Source: Taibaiella helvus_B (GTDB lineage Bacteria; Bacteroidota; Bacteroidia; Chitinophagales; Chitinophagaceae). Taken from it: 19,193 nt of DNA. The stretch covers positions 1 to 19,193 of the forward strand of contig JBEBVI010000033.1 in the NCBI GenBank assembly GCA_040392805.1, in the 5' to 3' direction. The notes beneath the pieces were generated by a model, which was not told the origin of the DNA, ran no database searches, and was given only the letters and a program-made list of their open reading frames with translations. Position numbers and translations under genes: made by a program. The stretch's first letter is position 1. The number at the start of each line of letters is the position of its first letter. This document shows positions 8,119-16,274 of this stretch, one piece after another.

Positions 8119-10095
8119 ATGATGTCTGTTAATAAATATGTTCATCTGTATAACTTGAAATCCTTGTATATCATATTGTTGTTCCTTCTTTGTATCTCTT
8201 ATAGAGGTTACGGACAGGAAACTTACAGTATAAATAATTATGCATCGTGGGATACGGGCACCATAATGTCTGTTATCAGATCGGCTGATAGTATGGCAAA
8301 TAGTAAACCCGACAGCGCAATGTATTATTACCGGCAGGTTATTCATTTCAGTGGGAAGACCGGCTATATGGACGGCCTGGCTTTAGGTTGGTATAATATG
8401 GGGCACCTGGAAATAAACCGATCCCGGCATAATGCAGCATTGCTTTACTTTGAAAAAGCCTTTCCCTATGCTAAAGCGGCAAAACATACCAAACACCTTA
8501 CTACAGGTATTTATGGTAATATAGGTACTATTCATTTTTTCCATGGGAATTATAAACGGGCGGCAAAATATTATGATAGTGCGTTGAAAGAAGGGCTGAA
8601 AGTAGAATTGCATGATAGAGGAAAATTTTTCGCTAATACTTTAAATAATCTGGGAATTGTCCATATACGACTTAATCAGTATCCATCCGCATTAGAATAT
8701 CTCAACCGGGCTGAAGACGTCTGTAGGCGAAATAATTTGATTCGTCCGCTCTTTAATGTCCTTAGTAATAAAATGGGATTATATATACAGACTGAAGATT
8801 ATAGCAAGGCCATGGCTTGTTATGATGAAGCCATGAAAATGGCCAGGGGGCACCGGCTTAGAGAACAGGAAATGATTCTGCTTTGCTCTATAAGTGAGAT
8901 GATGTTGAAGCAAAATAAGCCCGAAGAGGCCATTCACTATCTGAGAAATACAGACTTTCATATCCCGGACGTTAATGATTACTACTTTAAGATATTCCCC
9001 GGTTATATATTAGGGAAAGCGTTTAAACAGTTAAAGCAATTTGACAAGGCGGAGTATTATTTTTCTACGGCTTTAGATATGGCTATAGAAAAAGGTATCC
9101 ATGACGGACGCAGGGAAGCGCACCAAATGCTTGCTGAAATTTATGAAGCGACAAATCAGTACGACAAAGCACTAAAGCAGCAAAAACTTTACCAGCAACT
9201 TAGTGACAGCCTGTTCAGTCGTGAAAAAGTAAGGGATATTAATGAGCTGGAAGTAAAATACCGAAGCGCCGAGAAAGACAAACAATTGCTACAGGAACGT
9301 GCCCAACGTCAGCAAAAAGAAGCCCGGCTAAGGGAAAAAAATCTTTGGATGATTGGGATAGCACTGGCGGCCCTATTGATGGGCATCATCTTTGTTTTTA
9401 TCTATCGCAATATACGTCATCGCCAGACGGTAGCTTTAAAGAACGGGGAAATGAAACGTTTACAGGCTTTTATTGAAGGAGAAGAAAAAGAACGAAGCCG
9501 TATCGCCCGGGAACTGCATGATGGTATCGGCGGCATGCTGGCTTCTGCCAAAATGAATTTGTCGGCTATTGACAGTGCCTTACTTCCGGCAACGGAACAA
9601 CAACAGATGAAGCATGTCAACCAGATATTGGACGATACAACGGCTGAAGTACGGCGTACAGCACACAACCTGCTGCCCGACATACTCACCAAATATGATC
9701 TGGAGAAGGCATTGAGCATCTATATCGAACGTATTAATGCCGGCGGGCAATTAGCTGTCCGGTTGCAATGTCATGGACTGGAAGGAAAGCTGAATAAGGC
9801 AACGGAGCTTATGCTCTACCGCATCACGCAGGAACTGATACAAAATATTGTAAAACATGCCCACGCCACCCGGGCTGCAGTGCAGGTTATGCTGATAGAT
9901 GATATATTGGGCATTATCGTGGAAGATAACGGGCATGGTTTTAATATGGAAAATCAGGGTTCCGGACAAGGCCTGGATAGCCTTCGTTTCCGTGTAAAAT
10001 CATTACAGGGTAATATGGATATCTTCTCTCAGCAAGGAAAGGGAACAACGGTGCACATACAATTTGACTGGAATGCGATAGTTAATGAACCATGA
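8119..10095 (+). CDS. TPR sensor histidine kinase, HisKA_3/NarX-DesK class (HK2)
   Basis: 658 residues. An N-terminal signal segment (core about 15-27, processing near 31) precedes TPR-like pairs over about 85-345, such as GWYNMGHLEINRSRHNAA and NLGIVHIRLNQYPSALEY. A charged coiled coil (about 360-407) and one TM helix (about 410-430) follow. The phosphoacceptor helix has ELHDGIGG with His467. The ATPase domain has Asn576, G1 DNGHG 603-607, G2 GQGL 616-619 and a terminal GKGTT. Two adjacent ATGs (8119, 8122) could each start it. Predicted layout is a periplasmic TPR sensor and cytoplasmic kinase. RR2, 110 bp downstream, is the likely partner. HK2 is the most divergent of the three kinases (LASAKMNL where the others have LLSAA-x-x-NLN). 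Gly472 replaces the NarX/DesK phosphatase Gln. Confidence 0.96.
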   Translation: MMSVNKYVHLYNLKSLYIILLFLLCISYRGYGQETYSINNYASWDTGTIMSVIRSADSMANSKPDSAMYYYRQVIHFSGKTGYMDGLALGWYNMGHLEINRSRHNAALLYFEKAFPYAKAAKHTKHLTTGIYGNIGTIHFFHGNYKRAAKYYDSALKEGLKVELHDRGKFFANTLNNLGIVHIRLNQYPSALEYLNRAEDVCRRNNLIRPLFNVLSNKMGLYIQTEDYSKAMACYDEAMKMARGHRLREQEMILLCSISEMMLKQNKPEEAIHYLRNTDFHIPDVNDYYFKIFPGYILGKAFKQLKQFDKAEYYFSTALDMAIEKGIHDGRREAHQMLAEIYEATNQYDKALKQQKLYQQLSDSLFSREKVRDINELEVKYRSAEKDKQLLQERAQRQQKEARLREKNLWMIGIALAALLMGIIFVFIYRNIRHRQTVALKNGEMKRLQAFIEGEEKERSRIARELHDGIGGMLASAKMNLSAIDSALLPATEQQQMKHVNQILDDTTAEVRRTAHNLLPDILTKYDLEKALSIYIERINAGGQLAVRLQCHGLEGKLNKATELMLYRITQELIQNIVKHAHATRAAVQVMLIDDILGIIVEDNGHGFNMENQGSGQGLDSLRFRVKSLQGNMDIFSQQGKGTTVHIQFDWNAIVNEP

Positions 10096-10188
10096 ACAAT
10101 TGAAAATTCATAATTATCTTCCTATTGTATCTTTAGTGGAAAATATCCTTCCTGATCTTAAACATTTAGTTCTACACTTTTTAACACT

Positions 10189-10196
10189 TAACTTTG
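10189..10196 (+). promoter_or_regulatory. Bacteroidota-type -7 box for RR2
   Basis: TAACTTTG fits TAnnTTTG exactly and ends only nine bases before the RR2 ATG. A transcript started here would have a leader of about five bases or be nearly leaderless. TTTAG about 20 bases upstream is a poor -33 candidate. Confidence 0.45.
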
Positions 10197-10205
10197 ATAG
10201 CGTAA

Positions 10206-10865
10206 ATGCAGGATAACAGAAATACAACAATCATCAATGTAGCCATAACCGACGACCATCCTATGGTGATACAAGGCATGACTACGATGCTATCGGGCTA
10301 TAAGCATATCCATTTATGTGGGGTATACCAGAGTGGGGCAGAACTGATGAAGGGCATGGCTCAAGCGCAGCCCGATGTACTGATACTTGATATACAGCTA
10401 TCAGACAAAACGGGAGATGAATTACTGCCGGAACTCCTGGGACTTTACCCGGACCTGAAGGTATTGGTGGTCACAAACTTTGACAGCACCATGTATGCGG
10501 ATAAAATGCTGTGGCAGGGTGCCAAAGGCTTCCTGTTGAAAACAGCTGATAAAGCGGAACTGGTCAGGGCTATTGAAGTTGTTTATGCGGGGGAGCGGTA
10601 TATTGAAAAAAGTATGGCAGAAAGAATTGCGGGAGAATCGGTAAGAAATAAAAAATTGTATACCTGGAAAAGTATGCTCACTGACCGTGAAAAAGAAATA
10701 TTGCAACTAATTGTAGAAGGCAAAACCGACCAGGAAATAGCAGATCAGTTGTTCCTGGGGTTAAATACCATAAAGTTTTACCGGAAAGGCATGCTGCTCA
10801 AATTAGATGTGCCTAATACGGCCAGCTTAGTGGCTAAAGCGTTGAAAATGGGTTGGGCAAAATAA
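10206..10865 (+). CDS. NarL/FixJ-family response regulator (RR2)
   Basis: 219 residues. Receiver about 1-127 with D16/D17, phosphoacceptor D62 (VLILDIQLSD), Thr90 and Lys112. LuxR-type helix-turn-helix about 157-217 (LTDREKEILQLIVEGKTDQE, then GLNTIKFYRKGM). The recognition helix differs strongly from the SKRTIDRHRASM and SRRTVEHHRESI of RR1 and RR3, so a different DNA target is likely (inference). The N-terminus has about seven extra residues compared with RR1 and RR3. HK2, 110 bp upstream, is the expected kinase. Immediately after the stop lies a palindromic repeat that separates it from a convergent surface-protein gene. Confidence 0.97.
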   Translation: MQDNRNTTIINVAITDDHPMVIQGMTTMLSGYKHIHLCGVYQSGAELMKGMAQAQPDVLILDIQLSDKTGDELLPELLGLYPDLKVLVVTNFDSTMYADKMLWQGAKGFLLKTADKAELVRAIEVVYAGERYIEKSMAERIAGESVRNKKLYTWKSMLTDREKEILQLIVEGKTDQEIADQLFLGLNTIKFYRKGMLLKLDVPNTASLVAKALKMGWAK

Positions 10866-10870
10866 ACACA

Positions 10871-10954
10871 ATTATTATTGTAGGAACGCGCCTCGTAGGG
10901 ATGCGCCTTGTAGGGACGCGCCTCGAGGCGCGTCCCTACAACAACAATAATAAT
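10871..10954. repeat. Nested palindromic repeat element (15-bp GTAGGGACGCGCCTC units)
   Basis: Three tandem 15-bp units (10880-10894, 10895-10909, 10910-10924; GTAGG[A/G]A[C/T]GCGCCT[C/T]) are followed by one exact inverted copy of the third (10925-10939). The last pair forms a perfect 34-bp palindrome (10908-10941). Outer arms ATTATTATTGT (10871-10881) and ACAATAATAAT (10944-10954) frame the element. It fills most of the 101-bp gap between convergent RR2 and the PKD protein gene. It resembles dispersed GTAGGGACGCG-type intergenic repeats I recall from Bacteroidota and cyanobacterial genomes. It could act as a bidirectional terminator or RNA-stabilising hairpin. No transposase is present. Confidence 0.85.
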
Positions 10955-10966
10955 GTTAATAACAGG

Positions 10967-13570
10967 TTACCGTATCAATGTTACATTGCCGGTATATGTT
11001 TCCTGCCTGCCATTATCAGACATCGTTTCTATACGATATACGTATACACCGGCAGATTGCTTCTGGTTGTTGAACTTCCCGTCCCAACCCCTGCCGGTTG
11101 TATTATTGGTTTCAAACAACAATTGACCGTACCGGTTGAATACCTGCATACGGAAGGAAGTTATGCCTTTGCTTAATAATTGCCTTGGGAAGAAATAATC
11201 ATTTGCGCCATCGCTGTTGGGGGTAAAGGCATTGGGGATGTCTATAATACAGTCCTTGTCTATTACTATATACTCTCTTGCTAAGCAGCCTGCGACATTG
11301 CTCACCTGTAACCAATATTGCCCGGAATGAATGATTTTTATACGTCTTGAAACCTCTCCAGTGCTCCACAAATAATGCATACTATTGTCTGATGTATTCT
11401 CACGAAAGTTATGAAGAAAAAATGGAGCGGCTTGAAGACAAAGAGAAGTATCGGTTCCAAGGTCAACTTTAGGAAGTGAATGCACAATAACTGTATCTGT
11501 ATAGCTACTAACAGGACAGGCGCGAGGTGTTAGTGTTAATGATACTATATTTTCTCCGGTGTTTTGGTAGTGATGCATAAAGTTTTCATCTTTCCATTCA
11601 GCCACATTCCTATCTCCAAAATTCCAATATAAGGTTGTTAACGTACTATCGGTTAAATGATGAAGTATTGATACGGCCTCTCCTTCGCAAATTTCTTTTG
11701 GGGAGAGGGTGAAATATGCAGTTCTATAAGTATCTACCGTTAACGTATGATAAGCCGTGTCAGGGCATATATCATTATGAGCGCCCACCAGCATGATTTT
11801 GTATCTTCCAGGATGTTGATAAATATATTGAGGTATAGTGTTTACGCTACTGTCTCCATTTCCCCAGTACCAGATAAAATTATTATAATAATCCGGTGAA
11901 AGATTAAGTATAGGGAAAGTATGTTGCTGGCAGGCAAAATCAGGCATATCTATATCTACAATAAAATTCTTATTGGGTATAGATACAAAAAAGGAATCAA
12001 TGTAGTTTTTACATTCGTTACCAGGCTCATGATATTTTACCCAATATGCTCCCGATTGGCTGACCTCTCTGGAAGGGCTGTTGAGATTATCGTTCCATAC
12101 ATAATTAGCTCCGGTTGAGTTATGGGCAGACAGGCTTACCGTATCTCCCCAGCAGTATTCCAGAGCAATACTGTAAGAATAATGCTCCCATTGATAATCC
12201 AACACTTTAAATGTGTCTGTGTACTCCTCTACACACTGTGTGCCCAGTGCGTGGTATTTTACCCAATACACACCCGGGTTATCCACGGTACGCAATGGGC
12301 CTGTAGTTCCATCCTCCCAGGTGTAACCTATACCATTCGTTTTGAGGGCTGAAACTTTTTTTTCTCCACAAACCAGATTATAGGTACTGTTTCTTACGTA
12401 ATGTTCTGTGATGGTAGAATTAGAGTTTGGTAAGCCAAATCTGGATGAAGTGCCGGAATTTAATGCAAATCCATTGTTTACAAAATCACATGCCGGTCCG
12501 TATAAATCAGGATAGTTAATTACACCTAAAGTGTTGCGGTCGATATTGGCATTTGCACAATAAATTTTTCCATCAGGCGCTCTTCTTACTGAGCCGTTGA
12601 GTACGCTCAGGTTAGCGGAGCTGTTATTAGGTGTCCAGGAATATATTGTGTTTCTTGAACGGACAGAGAGCAGGGAATCATTTGAGCTGATATCAAATTG
12701 CTGTAAGGAATATGTTCCGGTAATTTCATTCCAGACATCCGATACATACAACTTTGAATTGTCCGGAGAAAAAGAAACCCCATAACATTCCTGGTATTGG
12801 TTGATAAGGATAACGGGATTGCTGATGCGACCAGTTGAAACGTCAAAGTCGTACAGCAGCAAATTACTTTTGGCAATGGCTATTTTTTTACGATCGGGAG
12901 AGACATCTATATAACCTCTGACATCATAATAAAATGAAAAACTATAGACGGAAGGTATAATGTAAGATTCTACAGGAACAGGGTTGATACCGTTTGCGCT
13001 GATATTAAAACATTTAAGTATCCCGGAGTTTTCCCTTGAAAGTGCGATTAACCAGATATCACAATTATTGCCCGGAACGGCGGTCATGTGCTCGGTAAAG
13101 TTGTTGTCTATAATAGTTCCGATTATATTGGTTACCACATCGCCCAATCCGTTGTCCAGACTCATGTCTATTACGGAGTAAGACAAGCGTCCAAAACGTA
13201 TGGACTCGTATGAGCCCAAAGAAAAAATATAATATTTATATAAACTTCCTGGAACCGGTATAATAACCGCACCTTGTGATGTGCTGGAAGTAATATTTCC
13301 GTTTATACCCGATATATTTGAACCATTGGGCATGGTATCGTTGTTGCGGTTCCATACTATTGTGCCATCTGTATAAAACAACAAATGCCCATTAAGGTCA
13401 CAAATGGAAGCACAGCCCTCGCTCGCTGCGATATCGGTAGTAATAGCCTGTGCGGGATTTGTATTGAAATTAATCCCCGCCCTATTGCCAAATGCCCACA
13501 TATTTTCATACTGAGGAAAAACAGTATAGGATATACACAATCCCCAAATCAGCAACCCCCAAAATTTCAT
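10967..13570 (-). CDS. PKD/Ig-domain surface protein with gliding-motility-type (CHU_C, T9SS type B) C-terminal domain
   Basis: 867 residues. Signal peptide MKFWGLLIWGLCISYTVFP. The N-terminal half (about 25-400) has motifs of a common Bacteroidota secreted family: WAFGNRAGINFN, GCASICDLNGHLLFYTDG and TIVWNRNNDTMPNG, probably propeller-like (inference). Two Ig-like modules follow, each with V/AYWVKYH-x-x-G. Two PKD-like domains come next, with WYWGNGDSSV and LYWNFGDRN cores. A final domain at about 776-867 (IPNAFTPNSDGANDYF, VFNRYGQLLFE, W-D-G-K, AGVYVYRIE) is the gliding motility-associated C-terminal type. By family knowledge it is exported by T9SS to the surface. It runs in the same direction as propeller 3, 224 bp upstream of it, but lacks a TPR kinase partner of its own. 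Substrate or ligand unknown. Confidence 0.95.
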   Translation of the reverse strand: MKFWGLLIWGLCISYTVFPQYENMWAFGNRAGINFNTNPAQAITTDIAASEGCASICDLNGHLLFYTDGTIVWNRNNDTMPNGSNISGINGNITSSTSQGAVIIPVPGSLYKYYIFSLGSYESIRFGRLSYSVIDMSLDNGLGDVVTNIIGTIIDNNFTEHMTAVPGNNCDIWLIALSRENSGILKCFNISANGINPVPVESYIIPSVYSFSFYYDVRGYIDVSPDRKKIAIAKSNLLLYDFDVSTGRISNPVILINQYQECYGVSFSPDNSKLYVSDVWNEITGTYSLQQFDISSNDSLLSVRSRNTIYSWTPNNSSANLSVLNGSVRRAPDGKIYCANANIDRNTLGVINYPDLYGPACDFVNNGFALNSGTSSRFGLPNSNSTITEHYVRNSTYNLVCGEKKVSALKTNGIGYTWEDGTTGPLRTVDNPGVYWVKYHALGTQCVEEYTDTFKVLDYQWEHYSYSIALEYCWGDTVSLSAHNSTGANYVWNDNLNSPSREVSQSGAYWVKYHEPGNECKNYIDSFFVSIPNKNFIVDIDMPDFACQQHTFPILNLSPDYYNNFIWYWGNGDSSVNTIPQYIYQHPGRYKIMLVGAHNDICPDTAYHTLTVDTYRTAYFTLSPKEICEGEAVSILHHLTDSTLTTLYWNFGDRNVAEWKDENFMHHYQNTGENIVSLTLTPRACPVSSYTDTVIVHSLPKVDLGTDTSLCLQAAPFFLHNFRENTSDNSMHYLWSTGEVSRRIKIIHSGQYWLQVSNVAGCLAREYIVIDKDCIIDIPNAFTPNSDGANDYFFPRQLLSKGITSFRMQVFNRYGQLLFETNNTTGRGWDGKFNNQKQSAGVYVYRIETMSDNGRQETYTGNVTLIR

Positions 13571-13663
13571 CTGTATATGTTAATTTTATAGATGTTCACC
13601 CTGATGGAGTATGGTTACTCTGTAGGATGAATGGACAACAAAATATCTTTTCCGGTATCTTAA

Positions 13664-13699
13664 TGCATTTAGGGAAAGGATAGACCTTTCCCTAATGCA
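13664..13699. terminator. Strong hairpin between propeller 3 and the PKD protein gene
   Basis: Eleven-base perfect stem TTAGGGAAAGG (13669-13679) with CCTTTCCCTAA (13685-13695) and a five-base loop. It extends by four more pairs (TGCA/TGCA) past one bulged T. It lies about 95 bases past the propeller 3 stop and 94 bases before the PKD protein start. No T-run follows on either strand, so it may be a weak terminator, an RNA stabiliser or a 5' leader structure rather than a classical intrinsic terminator. Confidence 0.5.
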
Positions 13700-13794
13700 A
13701 ATTTACTCTGCGTATATATTTTCATCAGAAAAACTGAAAAAATAATTCTACATCATTAGCATTCAGGGAATAACGATGTGTACAAGAAAATTCA

Positions 13795-15897
13795 TTACTG
13801 CTTTACTATTTTTTCTGTTTTGATTGTATTCCCGTCCTGGTCTTTTATATGTAATAAGTATATTCCCTTACTTAGATGTTTTAAGGGTAAATTTTTATTT
13901 ATCGTATTGTATTGTGCAAGTTGACGTCCGTCTATACTACTAAGTGATGCACTAACAGTAAAGGGACTTTCGATATAGACTACATCTTCGGCAGGGTTGG
14001 GATATATTTTGATTTGCAGGTTCTTTTCTGCAACTGAATGTATAGAAACACTACGCACTTCATATACCTCAGAAGTATCTATACAACCATTGTCGTTAGT
14101 AACGATAACCTGATAATCCCCGTTTTCTGTTAAGAAATATTTATAAGAGGTAGCGCTTGGAATAATAGCTCCGTCTTTTATCCATTGGTAAGTGGCAAAG
14201 CTTTGGGTTGTACTCAAAGTATCTACTTCTACAGTGATAATAGCTTCCGGTAGTTCTATTGTAAGGTTGACCGTAACAATACTATCACAGCCTTGGAGAT
14301 TAGTAAATGTTGCCGTGTACACCCCACTTTCCGAAAGTAGTTCTCCCTTAAGTATATAAGGTTCGCAATTAATTACATCTGTATTTACAGAATCGCGTGT
14401 ACAGAATAGTTTTAGTATAAATCCATCGGACGAACCGCCTTCCTGCTGTGTATTAATATTGATGACTCTGTTAGTAGCTTTTAAGATAACAGAATCAGGG
14501 CCGGGGTCAAAATCAACGGTTAATCCCGGATAAGCAGGGGCACCAAAGGCATAAGCAATATGTACATCACCCGACCGGCTAACGTCAATACCGTTTCTCC
14601 AAAGTCCGGGATTTTTTACGACCAGGGTGTTTACCCATATAAAATTACCGGCTGAATCTAATTTGGAGTAAAAATAATCATTAGACCCTAACGAAGTAAT
14701 ACTACTGGCAACAACGAAGGAATCCGGCCCAGGGTCGAAATCTGTGATATTGCCGTAGGAGCCGCCATAATAGACATTCCCTACTGCATCCGTAGAAATG
14801 GCCCAGCCATAATCATAATTTACACTTCCTATCGATTTCGCCCAAACAAACTTACCGGTTGTGTCATATTTGGCAATAAAAATGTCGGTATTTCCTTTTG
14901 AAGTCAGATTGAAACTTGATAATGTATCCGGATCAAAATCAGCCGTTCCCATAAACTGACCGGTAGTGTATATGTTGCCAAACCTATCCAATGTAATTCC
15001 ATTTGCCTGATCGTTCCCAACTCCTCCCATTCTGTTTACCCATACAAAGTTGCCGGAAGGATCCAGTTTTAATATATATGCATCATTCCCTCCTAATGAA
15101 GTAAGGCTTGCTGTATTCACTCCCGGGTCAAAGTCAACCACAGTGTTGAAGCTCCCGCAAATATAGGTGTAGCCTAAGCTGTCACAGGTCATATACATAG
15201 CCATATCTGCTTTTGTACCACCAATGCCTTTTGCCCATAAAAAATTGCCGTCAGAATCCATTTTGGTTACAAAAATATCCTGAACGCCGTACGGATTAAG
15301 CTTAAACGAACCGAAACTAACCGTATCCTGGTAATAGCCGGTTGTATAAACATTGCCTAATCCATCCGCAGCTATCGCATAACCATATTTCGCTTTTGTG
15401 TTCCCCACAGATTTGACCCACTTTACTGCTCCGGAAGAATCTAATTTGGCAACAAAAATATCGTAAGTGGTAGTTGTTGAGGTTAATGTGATATTATCGA
15501 ATGAAATTTCACCTACATAGCCGCCTGTTATATAGGTGTTCCCCCAATTGTCAACAGTTAACCCAAATAAAAATCTATCTCCACCCACTGGCCCACCAAA
15601 TTTTTTTGCCCACATAAAATTTCCTGCTGCATCTACCTTAGATACAAACACATTGGATGTATAACTAATTTGAGTCCCAACAATCGTACTATCGCCTGTA
15701 AGAATATATTTATCAGGACCGGGATTGAAATCAACGGCGCCATTAAACCAGCCACCGGAATAAACATTTCCGTCTTTATCCGCTTTAACCTGGATGGCTC
15801 TGCTTTCTGGACTTGCATATTGAATAACCCAATCAAAATTTACATTTTGTGCATACGTACTCCAGCTACAACAACAGACCAGCAAAATGGCCAACAT
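13795..15897 (-). CDS. Secreted seven-repeat beta-propeller (SBBP-type) protein with T9SS type A tail, propeller 3
   Basis: 700 residues from the ATG at 15897. Hydrophobic N-terminus MLAILLVCCC, processing likely STYA|Q near 16. Seven repeats follow, each with a [F/V]-x-W-[A/V]-[K/N] strand, DxxGN-V-Y and FDPGPDS or a related loop. They are more divergent than in propellers 1 and 2, with FDPGPD replacing FNPGG. A two-Cys 'GCDSIVTVNLTI' region and an Ig-like domain (YQWIKDGAIIPS) come next. The type A sorting domain is at 629-700 (IKIYPNPA, IDGRQLAQY, KGIYLLHI). T9SS export and surface anchoring are predicted. It diverges from HK3 with a 377-bp gap. The start is uncertain: the annotated Met lacks the basic n-region, and the in-frame codons upstream (from the stop at 15937-15939) read ...T-K-K-I-F-V-H-K before it with no ATG, GTG or TTG. 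Confidence 0.94.
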   Translation of the reverse strand: MLAILLVCCCSWSTYAQNVNFDWVIQYASPESRAIQVKADKDGNVYSGGWFNGAVDFNPGPDKYILTGDSTIVGTQISYTSNVFVSKVDAAGNFMWAKKFGGPVGGDRFLFGLTVDNWGNTYITGGYVGEISFDNITLTSTTTTYDIFVAKLDSSGAVKWVKSVGNTKAKYGYAIAADGLGNVYTTGYYQDTVSFGSFKLNPYGVQDIFVTKMDSDGNFLWAKGIGGTKADMAMYMTCDSLGYTYICGSFNTVVDFDPGVNTASLTSLGGNDAYILKLDPSGNFVWVNRMGGVGNDQANGITLDRFGNIYTTGQFMGTADFDPDTLSSFNLTSKGNTDIFIAKYDTTGKFVWAKSIGSVNYDYGWAISTDAVGNVYYGGSYGNITDFDPGPDSFVVASSITSLGSNDYFYSKLDSAGNFIWVNTLVVKNPGLWRNGIDVSRSGDVHIAYAFGAPAYPGLTVDFDPGPDSVILKATNRVININTQQEGGSSDGFILKLFCTRDSVNTDVINCEPYILKGELLSESGVYTATFTNLQGCDSIVTVNLTIELPEAIITVEVDTLSTTQSFATYQWIKDGAIIPSATSYKYFLTENGDYQVIVTNDNGCIDTSEVYEVRSVSIHSVAEKNLQIKIYPNPAEDVVYIESPFTVSASLSSIDGRQLAQYNTINKNLPLKHLSKGIYLLHIKDQDGNTIKTEKIVKQ

Positions 15898-15967
15898 TTT
15901 GTGTACAAAAATCTTCTTCGTTGTTAAACTATTTTGTTAAGTAATTATTTAAATGTTTTTTCAAAGA

Positions 15968-15991
15968 AGGGAACATTCCGGAATTATCCCT
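15968..15991. promoter_or_regulatory. 24-bp imperfect palindrome upstream of propeller 3 (operator candidate)
   Basis: Outer arms AGGGA (15968-15972) and TCCCT (15987-15991) surround the perfect core ATTCCGGAAT (15975-15984) with two mismatched positions on each side, so 10 of 12 base pairs are symmetric. It lies 71-94 bases upstream of the propeller 3 ATG, right above a TTTG on that strand. Position and symmetry suit binding by a dimeric NarL-type activator (inference; RR3 is the obvious candidate). Confidence 0.4.
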
Positions 15992-16244
15992 GCTTGATAA
16001 AAGCGAAATTAACAGGATGAGTCATTCTAAACTTAGGTAAGTTTACCCAATTTAAAAGAAAAAACGCTGCCATGACAATAGGATAGATAAGGCCGGGGAG
16101 AACCAGAGGCAGGTGTTATGTGATTTTCTTTTGTTGTATTATTGATGTTCGGGAAGTGGAAAGCTTATTTAATATATTGATATTAAGAGAAATGGCTTGA
16201 TATTTATTTTTAATAAAATGCGTGTTTTTAGTAATTTATTACTT

Positions 16245-16252
16245 TAATTTTG
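16245..16252 (+). promoter_or_regulatory. Bacteroidota-type -7 box for HK3
   Basis: TAATTTTG is an exact TAnnTTTG match ending 22 bases before the HK3 start. The -33 position has only a T-rich tract (16225-16229). Confidence 0.5.
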
Positions 16253-16274
16253 TCAACAGTAAATAACCAGCAAA

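Larger units (their letters stand above)
15898..16274. other. 377-bp divergent regulatory region, propeller 3/HK3
   Basis: No gene. It contains a 24-bp imperfect palindrome near the propeller 3 side, GGTAA-gt-TTACC (16036-16047), TACCCAATTTA at 16044-16054 (also at 2134-2144 before HK1), and TTGATATT repeated exactly 20 bp apart (16177-16184, 16197-16204). A consensus -7 box for HK3 follows. TTTG on the minus strand (15962-15965) may be a -33 box for propeller 3, though no matching -7 box was found. Confidence 0.6.

Noticed and set aside
10871..10954. Insertion sequence or miniature transposon
   Set aside because: No transposase and no clear target-site duplication outside the ATTATTATTGT arms; kept as a repeat element only.
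10853..11176. Plus-strand frame overlapping the RR2 end and the PKD protein C-terminus
   Set aside because: Its N-terminal part is translated palindromic repeat and the rest is antisense to the well-supported gliding-type C-terminal domain.
12607..12876. Second gene overlapping the PKD protein on the same strand
   Set aside because: It is an alternate frame within the longer coding sequence, which has the signal peptide, domain order and sorting tail.
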